Of a DNA stretch of 64,000 bases, positions 11,661 through 23,262 are shown piece by piece. The DNA lies in contig CM033408.1 in assembly GCA_019426215.1 (NCBI GenBank), positions 22,946,375-23,010,374 of the forward strand, read 5' to 3'. The notes below the pieces were generated by a model. It was not told the DNA's origin and did no database searches. It saw only the letters and a list, made by a program, of their open reading frames with translations. Numbering within the stretch: the stretch's first letter is position 1; each line of letters opens with the position of its first letter. The DNA comes from Buddleja alternifolia (lineage: Eukaryota; Streptophyta; Magnoliopsida; Lamiales; Scrophulariaceae). A program made the position numbers and the translations under genes.

Positions 11661-12420
11661 ATGAAAAACCCACTTTTGAAATTACTCGAAAGAAATGTTC
11701 TAACTGGACCCAACTACAATCAAGAGTCAATTGAATATGTATTGGAAACTAATCGTCCTATTGTTCCTGAAAGGAATGAGGATGAAGAGGTTCAACTAGC
11801 TCACTTTCATTGGACTTGTGACAACTATAAAGCTAGGGGATACATTCTTTGCTCAATGTCCAGTGAACTACAAAGTTCACATGATACAATGAGCAATGCA
11901 AGGGATATAGTTCTTCATCTAGAAAAAATGTTTGGAGAGCACGGTAGGATCGTAAGATATTTTATATTAAAATAACTCTACAGGGCGAGGATGAGAGAGG
12001 AAGAGAATGTGGGAGACCACGTTCTCAAGATTATGACCCTAATGGAAAGATTTAGGTCAATGCTTTTCTATGGATATTCATCTTCAAGTTGATCTCATCC
12101 TACAGTCGCTCCCTGATTCCTTCTACTACTTCGTCATGAACTTTGATATCAATGATATCGATTGTTCATTAGCTGGTCTGACAAAGAAGCTTGAAATCAA
12201 ACAAGCTCGCTTAAGGACGAATAAGAAGAGGGATTCTTCTATCTATTTAACAAATGATTCATTTGATCATCAACGTAATGGAAAGAGGTAAAGGCAAAGA
12301 AAGTATCCACAAGAACTCAAAAGAAGTTAGGACATGGCCGAAAGAGCAAAGGGCCTAGAAAACGGATAGATATATCTAGTGCGGTGAGCTTGGCCACTGG
12401 AAGAGGAACAGTCCCAAATT
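11661..12420 (+). pseudogene. Copia gag, frameshifted
   Basis: Gag forms the nucleocapsid shell that packages element RNA. The frame opens at 11661 with MKNPLLKLLERNVLTG, a familiar plant Copia gag start, and holds the UBN2-type region (FHWTCDNYKARGYIL). A stop at about 11973 and a frame change precede the continuation at 12070 (MDIHLQVDLILQSLPDSF). A zinc knuckle remnant follows at about 12380 (CGELGHWKRNS), in which the final Cys of CX2CX4HX4C is Ser. A short internal deletion is suspected after NYNQ. The gene is clearly dead. Confidence 0.85.
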
Positions 12421-12479
12421 AGGCAAAGGCGCAAAAGGTATGGAACTCTTTGTTTTTGAAACTAACATTTCTATGACCG

Positions 12480-13460
12480 TGTTTTCTACTTCGTGGATTC
12501 TGGACTCAGGGGCTAGTGCCCATGTTTGTTGTTTGAATTAAGATTTGCAGAGAAGTAGAAAGCTGGGCCGAGAAGAAAGTGATGACCAAAGTAGGTAGCG
12601 GGGAAAGCGTCGCAGCTACTAGGATTGGATCTACTTCTCTTTATTTGAATTCTGGACATTTATTGTTATTAAATGATGTTGTAGTTTTGCCCAAGAGGCT
12701 TAAGAACATTGTTTCCATTCCTATATTAGTTAAGACTGGTTATACATTCCATTTTTCTAAATTGAATTGCGACATTTATTATTGGAAATAAATTGGTTAG
12801 CACTGTTTCTATAGTTAATGGTTTGTATTATTTAAATGTCCGTAATTCATCTGTTGTGAATGTTGTAACTCATAAACGTGGTAGGCAAGAAGCTAACCTA
12901 AGGCTCAAGTGACATCTTAGACTAGGCCATGCCGTAGACCATAAGATACACAAAATGGAAAAAGATGAGTTTTTAAGCTCACTGGAGTCGGATCCCTATC
13001 CAACATGTAAATCATGCCTCTTAGGTAAGATGGCTAGATCATCCTTCACCGGGACTTTTGAAAGAGCTATTCAATTCTCAGGGTTAGTGCATACCAACGT
13101 TTGCGGACCATTTGGAGAAATGGCTCGTGGAGGTTTCTACTACTTCATCATTTTCACAGATGATCATTCAAGATATGGTCTAGTGTATCTGATGAAGCAA
13201 AAGTCTGAATCCTTTGAAAGGTTCAAAGCATTAGTAGAAAATCAAACTTGGCAGAATATAAAAACTCTACGATTGGATCATGGAGGAGAATATATGAGTG
13301 CCTAGTTTGATGAATTCCTTAGACAACAAGGAATAATGCTACAATTGACACCACCAACAACTCCTCAACTAAATGGGATAGTCGAGCGAAGGAACCGAAC
13401 ACTGTTGGACATGTTTCGTTCCATGCTTAGTTACACTAATTTACCCATTTCGTTGTAGGG
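12480..13460 (+). pseudogene. Copia protease and integrase, first part, broken
   Basis: The aspartic protease active site reads SWILDSGASAHVC at about 12494-12535. The integrase begins with the GAG-pre-integrase zinc region (RLGHAVDHKIHK... CKSCLLGKM). The catalytic core follows. In the first acidic motif the expected Asp is Asn (HTNVCGPF). The second motif (LRLDHGGEY) and the glutamate motif (NGIVERRNRTLLD) are kept. Stops occur at about 12789, 13303 and 13456. The frame is then cut by the solo LTR, with the TSD ACATG at 13461-13465. Confidence 0.85.
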
Positions 13461-14004
13461 ACATGTGATATATGTTATTTTTACACTAGTTTTCCCCCGT
13501 TTATTGACTTGGTTTTGATTGTTTTCATGATAATTTGATGACATATGATGTTTGGACCCTTGTTTTCTCATATTTTCTAGAATAACATATCATTTGGAGA
13601 AAAGAACAAGAATTGAAGATAAATCATGCATAAAGATACAAACTGTCTGCGCAGTGCTAGAGTTTATGGAATAGATTTCTCTACCCATGTCCAAATTACA
13701 CACTTCTTATACCAATGGAAAGATAAGAGGCAAAGGTACATTTCTTATGTTGAAGACAAAGATCAGATATGTAGGGAAGGAGGTGAAAACGTCATCGGAA
13801 GAGACGTCTTACGATGGAGTTTTCTCATTCAGTGACTTGTGAGACAATTTTGTCATCTTTAACGTTTGATTTCGGCCCTAGTGTCTTCTGGAGAGTTGTA
13901 GATCTTTGTTTTAGGATTCTACAGCAACTTGAATCAGTGAATTCCGACATCGGTAGAGAATGTTATGCGAAGTTTACCAAAACTGGCTGGAGCAGCAGGG
14001 GACG

Positions 14005-14093
14005 AACGCCGAGGCTTTCAACAAGCGAACGCCGCGGCGTTCACATGCAGTAGCCAACGCCGAGGCGTTCAACAAGCGAACGCCGCGGCGTTC
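14005..14093. repeat. Duplicated GC palindrome upstream of the LTR TATA box
   Basis: The perfect 16-bp palindrome GAACGCCGCGGCGTTC occurs at 14027-14042 and 14078-14093. Each copy is preceded by AACGCCGAGGC(G/T)TTCAAC, giving two units about 51 bases apart. It is strikingly GC-rich in an AT-rich LTR and ends 17 bases before the TATA box, suggesting a promoter element or a methylation target. Confidence 0.9.
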
Positions 14094-14110
14094 GAGGCAG
14101 CGGGTTGGTC

Positions 14111-14118
14111 TATAAATA
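14111..14118 (+). promoter_or_regulatory. TATA box of the solo LTR
   Basis: TATAAATA followed by CCCCTTTT and, about 45 bases on, CTCACCTTGG. The position inside the LTR and its sequence fit the U3 promoter. It is oriented the same way as the disrupted Copia pol gene. Confidence 0.65.
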
Positions 14119-15065
14119 CCCCTTTTAGCCATTTTTTACCCTAACTCACCTTGGATATCAGCAACCACACGAAAATAGAGAGAGGGAGAGCTTAGAAGAG
14201 AAGATTAAAGGTCAAAACATGGAGAATTCAACAAGGAATCCACATCTCTACAAGAATTAGGGAGTTTTTACATATTTGTTTCTTGAATTTGTTCAAATCT
14301 CCTATGACTTGTATGATTTATATTTGCACTTTTGACATGAATATGAGCTAAACTTGTTTGATTGAGGCCATGGATAGGCCATTTATGTTATTTTGATTGT
14401 TGTTTTGTTGGTGTTTATTGGATTAATTTTGGTTTTAGCTATGTATTCAATATTTGATCTCAATGCTACATTTGCTTGATCACCAAGTGTTTGATAAAAT
14501 GCCTAGGTTAGAGATCGAGAGATAATAACCTAGGGAAGATATAAACATTAAATACCCTATAGTTAAACCGACTAGAGATAGACTCGGTTTTTTTAGGTGG
14601 CTTTCCATTCACGTGGGGAATTCCTAGACCTTAAATGCATCCTCGTTAATCGGGTTTTCATATAGAGATATATAGGAAATCGTTACCAAGGGTAGGGTTG
14701 CTATGCCAAGAGATTGGGTAGTACGTACGTTAGGGAATTTCGCCTTAGCTAAATCAATCTAATAATCCAATAGAACCTAAATCACAATCTAAATGCATAA
14801 TCGGTTGAACCATGTGCCTTGATCGCTTCTCTCTATTGTTTCCTCCCTTTATTTGGTGTGACGTTGCCTTAGTTTATTTTCTAGTATTTAGTAATTAGTT
14901 AAAATCAACCTTTTATCGACCGATCTAACTTAGAATTGAGTAATACAGTAGTCCCGGTACTTAGATTATAGTTGTCCCTGCGGATACGATAACCCCGGAT
15001 TTAAACATCCACTTTACTACTTACGTGACCTAATTCTCTTGCTAGGATTTTGTCGTGTCAACATG

Positions 15066-17118
15066 CATTCCTTACTACTTTTTATATATTAAACAGATGT
15101 CCCTCTGAATCCATTCCTAAGACTCCGCATGAGATGTGAAATAATAGGAAACTAAGTCTTAATCATATTAAGATTTGGGGATGTCCCACTTATGTGAAGA
15201 AGACTAAAGTAGAGAAATTTGAGGCAAGATCCCTCTTGAGACGTTTCATTGGTTATCCTGAAGATTCCATGGAATTATTCTTTTACTTACATGATGATCA
15301 GAGAATCATTGTGGCCGTACAAGCCCACTTCCTCGAAGATGAATTCATCTTGGAAGGGGGCAAAAGTAGAAAGATTGTTCTAGAAGAACAAAATAAAACT
15401 CCCTCAGAGACATCTGTCTAAGAACCAAGGCCTGAACCAATAGTAGCACAACCACCACGTAGATCTGGTAGAATACCACATGAACCTGAGAGGTCTGGGT
15501 ATCTACTGCAGGAGGAGCTAGAGCTTCACACTGTAGTATAAGATGGTCATGAAGATGATCCTTGTACCTATGATCAAGCGATGATGGATGTCGACGCTTC
15601 AAGATGGCGAGAAGCCATGGAAACAGAGATAGACTCTATGCAATTGAACCAAGTCTGGACTTTGGTAAATCGACCTGAAGGTATCAAACCTATAGGATGT
15701 AAGTGAATCTACAAAAGAAAGACAGGTAGCGATCGCAAGGTTGACACCTTTAAAACCAGGCTCGTAGCGAAAGTGTATAGTCAAAGAGAAGGAATTAACT
15801 ATCAAGAAACCTTTTCGCCCATGGCCATGATAAAGTCCATCTGAATACTGTTATCCATAGCTGCATACTTAGATTATGAGATATGGCAAATGGATGTCAA
15901 AACAGCTTTCCTGAATGGATTCCTCGAGGAGGATATCTATGTGGAACAACCAAAGGGTTTTGTATCCGAGATTGATATTCATAAAGTATGTAAACTTGAG
16001 AGGTCCATATACGGTCTCAAGCAAGCATCTAGAAGCTGGAATCTTCATTTTGATGAAGTAGTAAAGGGATATGGCTACATCAAGAACGAAGATGAACCTT
16101 GTGTCTATAAGAAGATTAGTGGGAGCAAACTTTCGTTCTTAGTACTATATGTGGATGACATTCTGCTTATAGGAAATGACGTAGGAATGCTCACCACAGT
16201 TAAGAAATGGATTTCGAGTATGTTTTCCAAGAAAGACTTGGGAGAAGCGACATACATTTTAAGAATTCATATCTACAGAGATAGAATGAATGGAATGATA
16301 GGTCTCTCCCAAGCCCTTTACTTAGAAAAGGTCCTAAAGAGGTTTAGGATGGAGAATTCTAAGCAAGGGTTTCTTCCCATGAGACATGGAGTACACTTAT
16401 CCAAGTCTATGTGTCCTCAAAGTGAGGAAGATAGGTAGGAGATGAGTAATGTACCCCATGCTTTTGCAGTTGGAAGCCTGATGTATGCAATGATGTGTAC
16501 TACACTCGACATTGCCTATGCTGTAAGCGTGGTGAGTCGATTTCAGGCGAATCCGGGAAATGAACATTGGATAGTTGTGAAAAATATCCTAAAGTATCTC
16601 AAAAGAACTAAGGATATGCTTCTCATCTATGGAGGTGGAGACCTGAAGATGAAAAGTTATTCTGATTCAGACTTTCAGTCTGATGTTGATAACCAAAAAT
16701 CCACTTCAGGGTTTGTTTTTACTCTCAATAGTAGAGCGGTGTCTTGGAAAAGTTTCAAGCAAAGCACAACCGCTGATTCCACCACTGAAGCAAAGCAGCT
16801 AAAGAAGCTGTTTGGATGAGAAAGTTTCTTGGAGAGATTGAATCGGGCCCTAGTGCTCAGCTCCCGTTACCACTTTATTATGATAAAAATGGAGCAATAG
16901 TGCAAGCCAAGGAACTGAGGTCTCATAACAAGTCCAAACACATTGAGAGAAGACTTTACATCATCAGGGAAATCGTTGGCAGATGAGAGATAGCATTGCA
17001 GAAAATAGCCTCAGCTGGCAATGTAGCTGACCAGTTCACCAAACCACTACCTCAGGTTGCTTTGGACCGACACCTTGAAAGGATGGGTATAAGATACCAC
17101 AATAAGTGCCATTGACTG
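15066..17118 (+). pseudogene. Copia reverse transcriptase and RNase H, broken
   Basis: Resumes the pol frame after the solo LTR. The reverse transcriptase region starts near 15590 (SRWREAMETEIDSM), includes MDVKTAFLNG and GLKQASRSWN, and has the intact YVDD active site (LYVDDILLIGND, about 16147-16182). RNase H follows from 16442 (SLMYAMMCT, YSDSDFQSD, TTADSTTEA) and ends near VADQFTKPLPQ at about 17020-17055. In-frame stops occur near 15705, 15842, 16436 and 16817. These enzymes would copy element RNA to DNA and remove the RNA strand; this copy cannot. Confidence 0.92.
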
Positions 17119-17130
17119 CAAGTGGGAAAT
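17119..17130 (+). promoter_or_regulatory. Polypurine tract of the Copia element
   Basis: CAAGTGGGAAAT sits directly before the 3' LTR start TGTTAGG. This is the expected place of plus-strand DNA priming. Confidence 0.75.
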
Positions 17131-18836
17131 TGTTAGGATTATGCCCTCAGATGCCACAGAGGATAGAATGAGTAGGGTATCTATCTTGTATTGAACTTAA
17201 ATATTATTTATAATAAAATGCATTATTTAGTTTTTTACTTAATTCTTATCTGTATCTATAAGTTGTGTAAAACGCTTTGCCCTTGTTTTCAGTACGATCC
17301 CTATACTTCCTATGGGATAGGAAGAATGACACTAGAGAGATCGACCTCGATTATTAAAAACTAGTTCGCAAGTAATATGAAGTCTTTAATGGGCAAATAA
17401 AGACTACGAATACTTGTACAATCTAAGCTCTGACATGGAAGTGCCATTCGAACACCATGTGATGGTGGGAGCTTAAGACCGTAGGCACATCACTGGAACT
17501 GATATGCTCGAGCACGACTCGCATCGGTTCTGTCACATGGGTTTTTACTCTATGACTGTCAATGACAGAACTGATTATGAGTAATAGGTATATGTGAACC
17601 TTTGACCTGAAGTATTAGGTTGAAGATGCATTTGTGATGTCAAGTCTTTCACTAGAGTAGTAAGACCCAATTCACCCGTTGGCGGGATCGACCTCGAAAT
17701 GCGGACTTGAAGGGCAAGTGGTAGTCTTAGCAGATATTTAATATGGGATTTGTTCTCTCATAAGTAAATGAGAATGTACCCTATGTGATTATAGATAAAT
17801 AGAGATCAAGGTTTTTGGCCAAAGCAAAAGAGACGATTGTGCTAGGCACTTAATCGATCTCAATGATCTTGTATTATTATAATTTATACATATGGACAAG
17901 TTTAGTGAGTTTGACATTACCATGATTCTCACTTAACCGGGGAACATGAACAAAGGGTTTATACATATACGGTATTAATGATTGGAAGGTTGTGGAATGA
18001 TCCATTCATTCGTATTTCATTTGGGCTACTAAGTGGGCCACGTGACTGGCTAGATGTTATCCACTTCCTTTGGTTTCCTCTTATGTCAAAAGAAACGAAC
18101 CTAAAGAGTCGGGCTAAAGAATTGATGAAGAAAATTGAAAAGGATTTTTTATTTTATTTTTCGAGAAATTTAATTTATTGGATAAGTTAAATAATTAATT
18201 AATTACTTATTGAATTAGATAATTAATTAAATAGATAAGATTAATTATTGGATAAAATAAATTATTAATTGAATAAAGAATTAATTAAAGAAAACAAGAG
18301 AAAAATCCGGGCCCTATGTGGGGCGTCCTCATTAGGGCTAGATGGATGATCAATTTGGTCGCTTTTGTTTTGTCTTGGTCAACAAGTCATTGAGATATAA
18401 AAGACTTCTCTTGACTTTAAACTAGTCAATTAATCGAATTACAATTCATTGTAACTCTCCAAATAATAGAATAAGAAAAATATCATCCCCCTCTATACAC
18501 ACTAGCCGCACCCTATAGAGAAGAAAAAGGGATTTTGCATCGTCAATTCATACGTGATAATTTAGAGACAACGTGCTTCGTTGTTTGGATTTATTGACAA
18601 GAAACTTCAAGAAATCAAGACTTGAAGAATACAAGGATTGAAGAATTCAAGAAGTTCGTCAATTTGAAGTTTTGAAGAAGAATTGGATTCTCCTACCACC
18701 TTGCTTCAACGGGTAAGTTGAATGTATTCGTTAGAGCAGTTTGGATTCAATTATGCAATTAGAAAACACTTTGGGTTTTAATTAAATTTTTGAAATCCTT
18801 CTGCTGCGTTTATGAGTTTTTTCGCGAAACCCAACA
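17131..18836 (+). repeat. 3' LTR of the Copia element (1,706 bp)
   Basis: Begins TGTTAGGATTATGCCC and ends GCGAAACCCAACA, keeping the canonical TG...CA. The TSD TGATG follows. It differs from the 5' LTR by many scattered substitutions and by a missing AT-rich block near 18240, indicating age. Confidence 0.92.
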
Positions 18837-18841
18837 TGATG

Positions 18842-21800
18842 TATTGAATTGAGCCCCTAGGATGTGCATTGGAGGAGGTGCCCTGATTGGCACCCTTGGA
18901 TGTATACTATTTTGAACTGATAGTGCAGGGACATTAGAGGAAGTTGTGTCTCTTGACATATCCAGCTGGTTGAACATGGAAGGACCTGGAACTCTCACTG
19001 GAGAAATCACTTTAGATTGAGGCTGGCTTAAAGGACCAACATGGTGTGGCATATTGTCCTCATCTTCTGTTTAAGCTTGTTGTGCAGGTGGCGAAGGAGT
19101 TCTCTGTAGACATTTTGACTTGCAGCATCAGGTGGAGGATCAGGGTGGCTTCTTGTCACTCTTCTTAGCTGTGTGAATTGTGTTCTCTGCACCTTAGATA
19201 GACAAAATGTGTACTCAATATAAACTTTAAAGTTGCTAAGTAAAAACTTAAAACTTACCATTGCAGGAAGATTGGTCCTATTAACATTGGCCAATTCATC
19301 ATGTGTTTCATCTAAGTTACTCTCTTACATAAAAAGCACAAATGCAGAAACTATATTAGTCATTGTCAGTTGCAAAAACTTCAAATTCAGACTTACCAAT
19401 TTAAATGAAACATAATATTAGAGACTTACCATTCCAGTTCCATTTGATTGAGGATTCCATGCAGTTGGTTGACTATTAACATTAGCCCTTCTTCTAACCT
19501 AAAGATAAACAAATATTAGTCAATGTTAGTTGACATCAAATTAAATTAAACATAAGAAATTATATACAGTTCAATAAAAATCATAAAAATTTACCCTTCT
19601 TCTCTTTGCTTGGTTTGATCCTTCAGGCTTGTTGGATCCTTGAGGCTTATGGGGACATGTTGCTTTATTGTGCCCAACCTCTAAATAATATCTACACTTG
19701 ATAGTAGGTGTTTGCCTTATAAGCTTCTGTGTAGTGTTACCTCTGCTTTTTTTTTCTTCATAGGTTCTCTAACCCCTCTTCTCTTTGCTGTTGCTGGTCT
19801 ACCACCAGCTTTTCCAAAGTTAGGTGGTAATGATGGTATGTAAAGGGTGTAACCCCATAGGTCTTGACTATTAATCCCATAAATGGCATATGAATAGACT
19901 ATATTATAAGTCTCAACAGTGTAGTATGAGTGCACATAGTCCTCTGGCTATGCTCTTTGATCATAAATTGCACACAATGCATGCTTACAAGGAATGCCAC
20001 TCAACCCCCCATTTCCTACAGGTACAACTGAAACTACCTAAGTCCACACAGAACTGTTTACCATCATTACATGGAATTTCATAATGTGTATTAGTTGACT
20101 TAATGGGCATGCAATCTCCAACCTTTCTGGTATGCTTGTCAAGGATAGTTCTAATCTTAGGACACACTCTTGCCTTCCACTTTGCCTCACCCCTATCCCT
20201 ATTAACTTGCATCCTTTTCATTAAATATTCTCTAATCCATTCAAGCATTATTATAATAGGCTTCTCTCTTGTATCCAAAATGTTACTGTTAAAAGTCTCA
20301 CATATATTATTAAATAGCATGCCACATTTTGAATGCTCATTGAAATGGGACCTACTCCAGTGTTCAGCTGGTTTATCATGGAACTAATCAAATGCACTTT
20401 GATCAAATGCTTTCATCTCAGCCATCATAAGTTTAAATTCATTCACATTAGTGGCACAAGCTGCACTCCACAAAGCATTTTTAAAGGTCATTCCCCTATA
20501 CCCATCAGACTTAGAATTGTTATGCATATGTCTGACACAAAACCTGTGATCAGACCCTGGAAACACATCTTGAAAGGCCTTAATCAGACCTTTCTGTTTG
20601 TCAGAGATGAAGGTGTACTCATACTCCCTGACTATATCTAAGTCTTGCTTTAAAACAGTCAAAAACCAACCCCAGTTTTCCCCATTTTCTTTACTTACAA
20701 CAGCATATGCAATTGGAAACAGGTTTTTGTTGGGATCAACTCCTACAACAGTCAAAAGTATATCCCCATGTGGCCCTTTTAGGTGACAACCATCTACCCT
20801 AATAATAGGCCTACACCCCCATAAAAATCCATCTTTCAATGCCTTGAAGCATACATAAAAATGTCTAAACCTCAACTCCCCACTTCTATCATCTGTCCCT
20901 AAAATAATAGTGAATCCAGGATTTTTAGCCCTAAGCTCATCAGCATAGTCCCAAAGCCTAATGTACTGATAGTCAGGACTACCCTCTAATTGTTTTAGTG
21001 CCTTTCGCTTTGCTCAGTAGGCTTGATCTTGAGATATATGACATCTTATGTCATTCATCACATCTTCCCTAAAGCCCTTAATCCTTCTTTTAGGATCTGA
21101 TTTCAACCTTTGAAGAAACTTCTCACTCAACCACTTTGATGTTACATTTTTCACATGAAATGTTTCTACACATGAGTGGTGGGAGTTATACTCCTTAACC
21201 ATGAAACTTAATTCATCTTTCACCATGACTGCATTCATTTTCCACTTACAACCTTCTCGATCACATCTTACATACACCCTCTATTTATCATTTTTGGTAA
21301 ATCTCAAAGATCTTTTTGTGTTAACACCATGAGACTGTATAGCTTTCTTAAACTCTTTTTTTGTGCTAAAAAGTAGTCCATTACAAAATTCAGGGGCAAA
21401 AATGTGTTTACAATTGAATGTTTGATAATTAGGGCCCTCCTCATCATCAGTAGACACCCTATCTTCATTTAAATCACTATCACTACCCACAACATCATCC
21501 TCACCAGAAAAATTTGATTCACTGGAACTCTCATTTTCATTTTTATTTATGTTCTCTGGATCACCTAATTCAAGCCCAGGGTCTACATTCCTTTGAAATA
21601 AAATATCATCATCACAACTCTCATCACCCGGGTCATAGTCAGAACCACACAATTCATCTTCATCATTAGTGTTCATTGTTATAGTCAGAACCACACAATT
21701 CATCTTCATCATTAGTGTTCATTTCACTTCATCCTCCTCACCCACTTCACCCTCAGTCCCCCTTACATCTCCCTCAGTCCCCCTCACATCACCCTCATTG

Positions 21801-22290
21801 CCCCCTACATCACCCTTATTTTTTTCTCCCTGTCCAACAAATTCAAAATCTGGATCAACCCCAACCCCACTGCCCTCACCTAAATCCACTACATCCTCAA
21901 TCTTAATCTCAATCCTAGCCTCAGACTCACTTTCAGTTGCTTGTGTAGTAAACCTATGTTCATTTTCAGTAGCCCTATTTTCATTTTCAAGTTCATTCAA
22001 ATTAGACTCTTGTTGGTTAGGTAAGATGACAGTCTTAATAAACACAGACATTTCTCTACTAGTAGAAACAATATTAAAATCTTCATTCTCTATATCCTAA
22101 TCATTAATAAGTAGCTTGAAAGCACCATTTTTATTAATGCAATACCTTCTATCACCAATTATAAAGTATACTTATCAAGACCAACAACATTTACATAGTC
22201 ATATTTAATTAATAAACCACCTTTATAATTAGGATTAGGTCCTACAACAAATTCCCCCCCCCCCCCCAACCCCAAAAAAAAATCATACAT
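18842..22290 (-). pseudogene. MURA-type MULE transposase gene, decayed
   Basis: The product would cut and integrate the MULE. In minus-strand order there is a variable acidic N-terminal region (about 22290-21400), a MuDR-type DNA-binding domain (YVRCDREGCKWKMNAV, about 21260), the DDE core at 20875-20384 (IIRVDGCHLKGPHGD; FISDKQKGL; later NNICETFN), a SWIM finger (CTCRKW...IPCKHALC, about 20035-19970) and a zinc-knuckle remnant (CRYYLEVGHNKATC, about 19700) whose second Cys is Tyr. The three DDE acidic residues are present. Stops at about 21280, 21015 and 20384, and a shift at a run of six Gs near 20007-20012 inside SWIM, break the frame. Splice-like GTAAG donors occur near 19256 and 19427. 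The last exon continues at 7618-7719. Confidence 0.9.
21634..21722. repeat. About 44-bp tandem duplication in the transposase acidic region
   Basis: GTCAGAACCACACAATTCATC with its following CATTAGTGTTCATT occurs twice in a row. It encodes repeated acidic DEDELCGSDYD-type sequence and coincides with a frame change in the transposase N-terminal region. Confidence 0.8.
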
Positions 22291-22974
22291 TGTGTAATGG
22301 ATTGGGACTCTGGATCTGTAAACAATAGATAAACAAACAAAAATAAATCTAATTTATCAGAAAATAATAAATTAAACACCCCAATCTCAATAAATGCAAT
22401 ACAACCACAAAAAAGGATAAAAACATAAATATACCCCACAATGTGAAGTTTGAAGCATATCAGATACACACATATATATATATATATATTAAATAAACAC
22501 AGAAGTATTAAAGTATTGGACAATGTTGGATTTGTGGGGGGGCCATTTTTGAATATTTTTTCACTGTTCAAGGGCATCACACTTTAAAGATTCTTCACTT
22601 TAACCCACAATATGACAAAAACTACTATAAAAGCCATAAAATAACCCCAACAGCCTAAATCTAACAGTATAAAAACGAAAAAAATGCATACAAACTTGCA
22701 CGTTATCACACATTATCAAAATTTTTACTGAAATATTTTTGTTAACTTACGGTACAGTGGAGTGGGCAAATACAAGTTTCTCTTCGTTCTGACCTACACC
22801 ATCTCTGGGATTCTTAAACCTCCTATTCGGGTTTACAAATGCGCAAGGATTGGAGGGATTTCTGGAGAGATTTGTCAAACGGGGTAAGGAGAAATTAGGG
22901 CGAGGGCTTTTGGAGTTTTTTTGAATTTTGAATCTCAGCCCCCTTTTAATTTGATTTGGTTTTTGTTTAATATG

Positions 22975-23253
22975 GCCACGTGTTTTAATTAGTCTAAATG
23001 GCAATCTAGGTGGTAATTAATCCGAGTCAAGCTACCACATCAGATTAATTGACCAAAAAATTGAAAATCCTTAATTTAAAGGGGTCACATGCGTTGCACG
23101 TGTTAATTTCTGGATGATTTAGTCAATTTCCGGTGAAAATTGGCCTCAAATTGCCAAATTGAGAAATGTGGAGAACTAAAACTATCAATTTTAAAGAAAC
23201 GAGACTAAAATTGCCAATGGCAATAAGCTAAGGACTAAATGGGCAGTTTTGCC
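22975..23253 (-). repeat. Right terminal inverted repeat of the 19.3-kb MULE
   Basis: Partner of the left TIR, ending in GGCAGTTTTGCC and followed by the 9-bp TSD CATTTTAGC. It lies upstream of the minus-strand transposase, so it would also serve as that gene's promoter region. Confidence 0.9.
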
Positions 23254-23262
23254 CATTTTAGC

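Larger units (their letters stand above)
13466..15060 (+). mobile_element. Solo LTR (1,595 bp) inserted in the Copia pol gene
   Basis: Begins TGATATATG and ends TTGTCGTGTCA, bounded exactly by ACATG on both sides (13461-13465 and 15061-15065). No primer-binding site, purine tract or coding domain is inside, so this is a single LTR left by recombination between two LTRs. The 3' portion, including GTCCCTGCGGATACGAT, is typical of plant Ty3/Gypsy LTRs. It holds a TATA box and a GC palindrome pair. Host pol sequence resumes in frame context on both sides. Confidence 0.92.
7725..18836 (+). mobile_element. Ty1/Copia LTR retrotransposon, 11.1 kb, with nested solo LTR
   Basis: LTRs at 7725-9511 and 17131-18836 start TGTTAGGATTATG and end CCCAATA or CCCAACA. 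TGATG flanks both sides exactly (7720-7724 and 18837-18841). A Met-tRNA-type primer-binding site and a purine tract are in place. Gag, protease, integrase, reverse transcriptase and RNase H follow in Copia order on the plus strand, all broken. The LTRs differ visibly from each other, so the insertion is fairly old. A 1.6-kb solo LTR of another family sits inside pol. The LTR length (1.7-1.8 kb) recalls the Angela/BARE group, but the lineage is not established. Confidence 0.95.
3932..23253 (-). mobile_element. 19.3-kb Mutator-like element (MULE) with nested insertions
   Basis: The left end (GGCAAAACTGCC at 3932) and right end (GGCAGTTTTGCC ending at 23253) start long inverted repeats of about 280 bp. 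The flanking 9-mers CATTTTAGA (3923-3931) and CATTTTAGC (23254-23262) match at 8 of 9 bases, the TSD length typical of MULEs. A MURA-type transposase gene runs leftward from near the right end. The element has been enlarged by later insertions: a Copia element at 7725-18836, a MITE at 6601-7523 and a truncated LTR at 4410-6136. Removing these leaves about 5.6 kb, a normal size for an autonomous MULE. The transposase has several stops and frameshifts, so the copy is inactive. Confidence 0.9.

Noticed and set aside
21669..22100. Ser/Pro-rich plus-strand frames of 143 and 63 codons
   Set aside because: They are the complement of the acidic N-terminal region of the MULE transposase.
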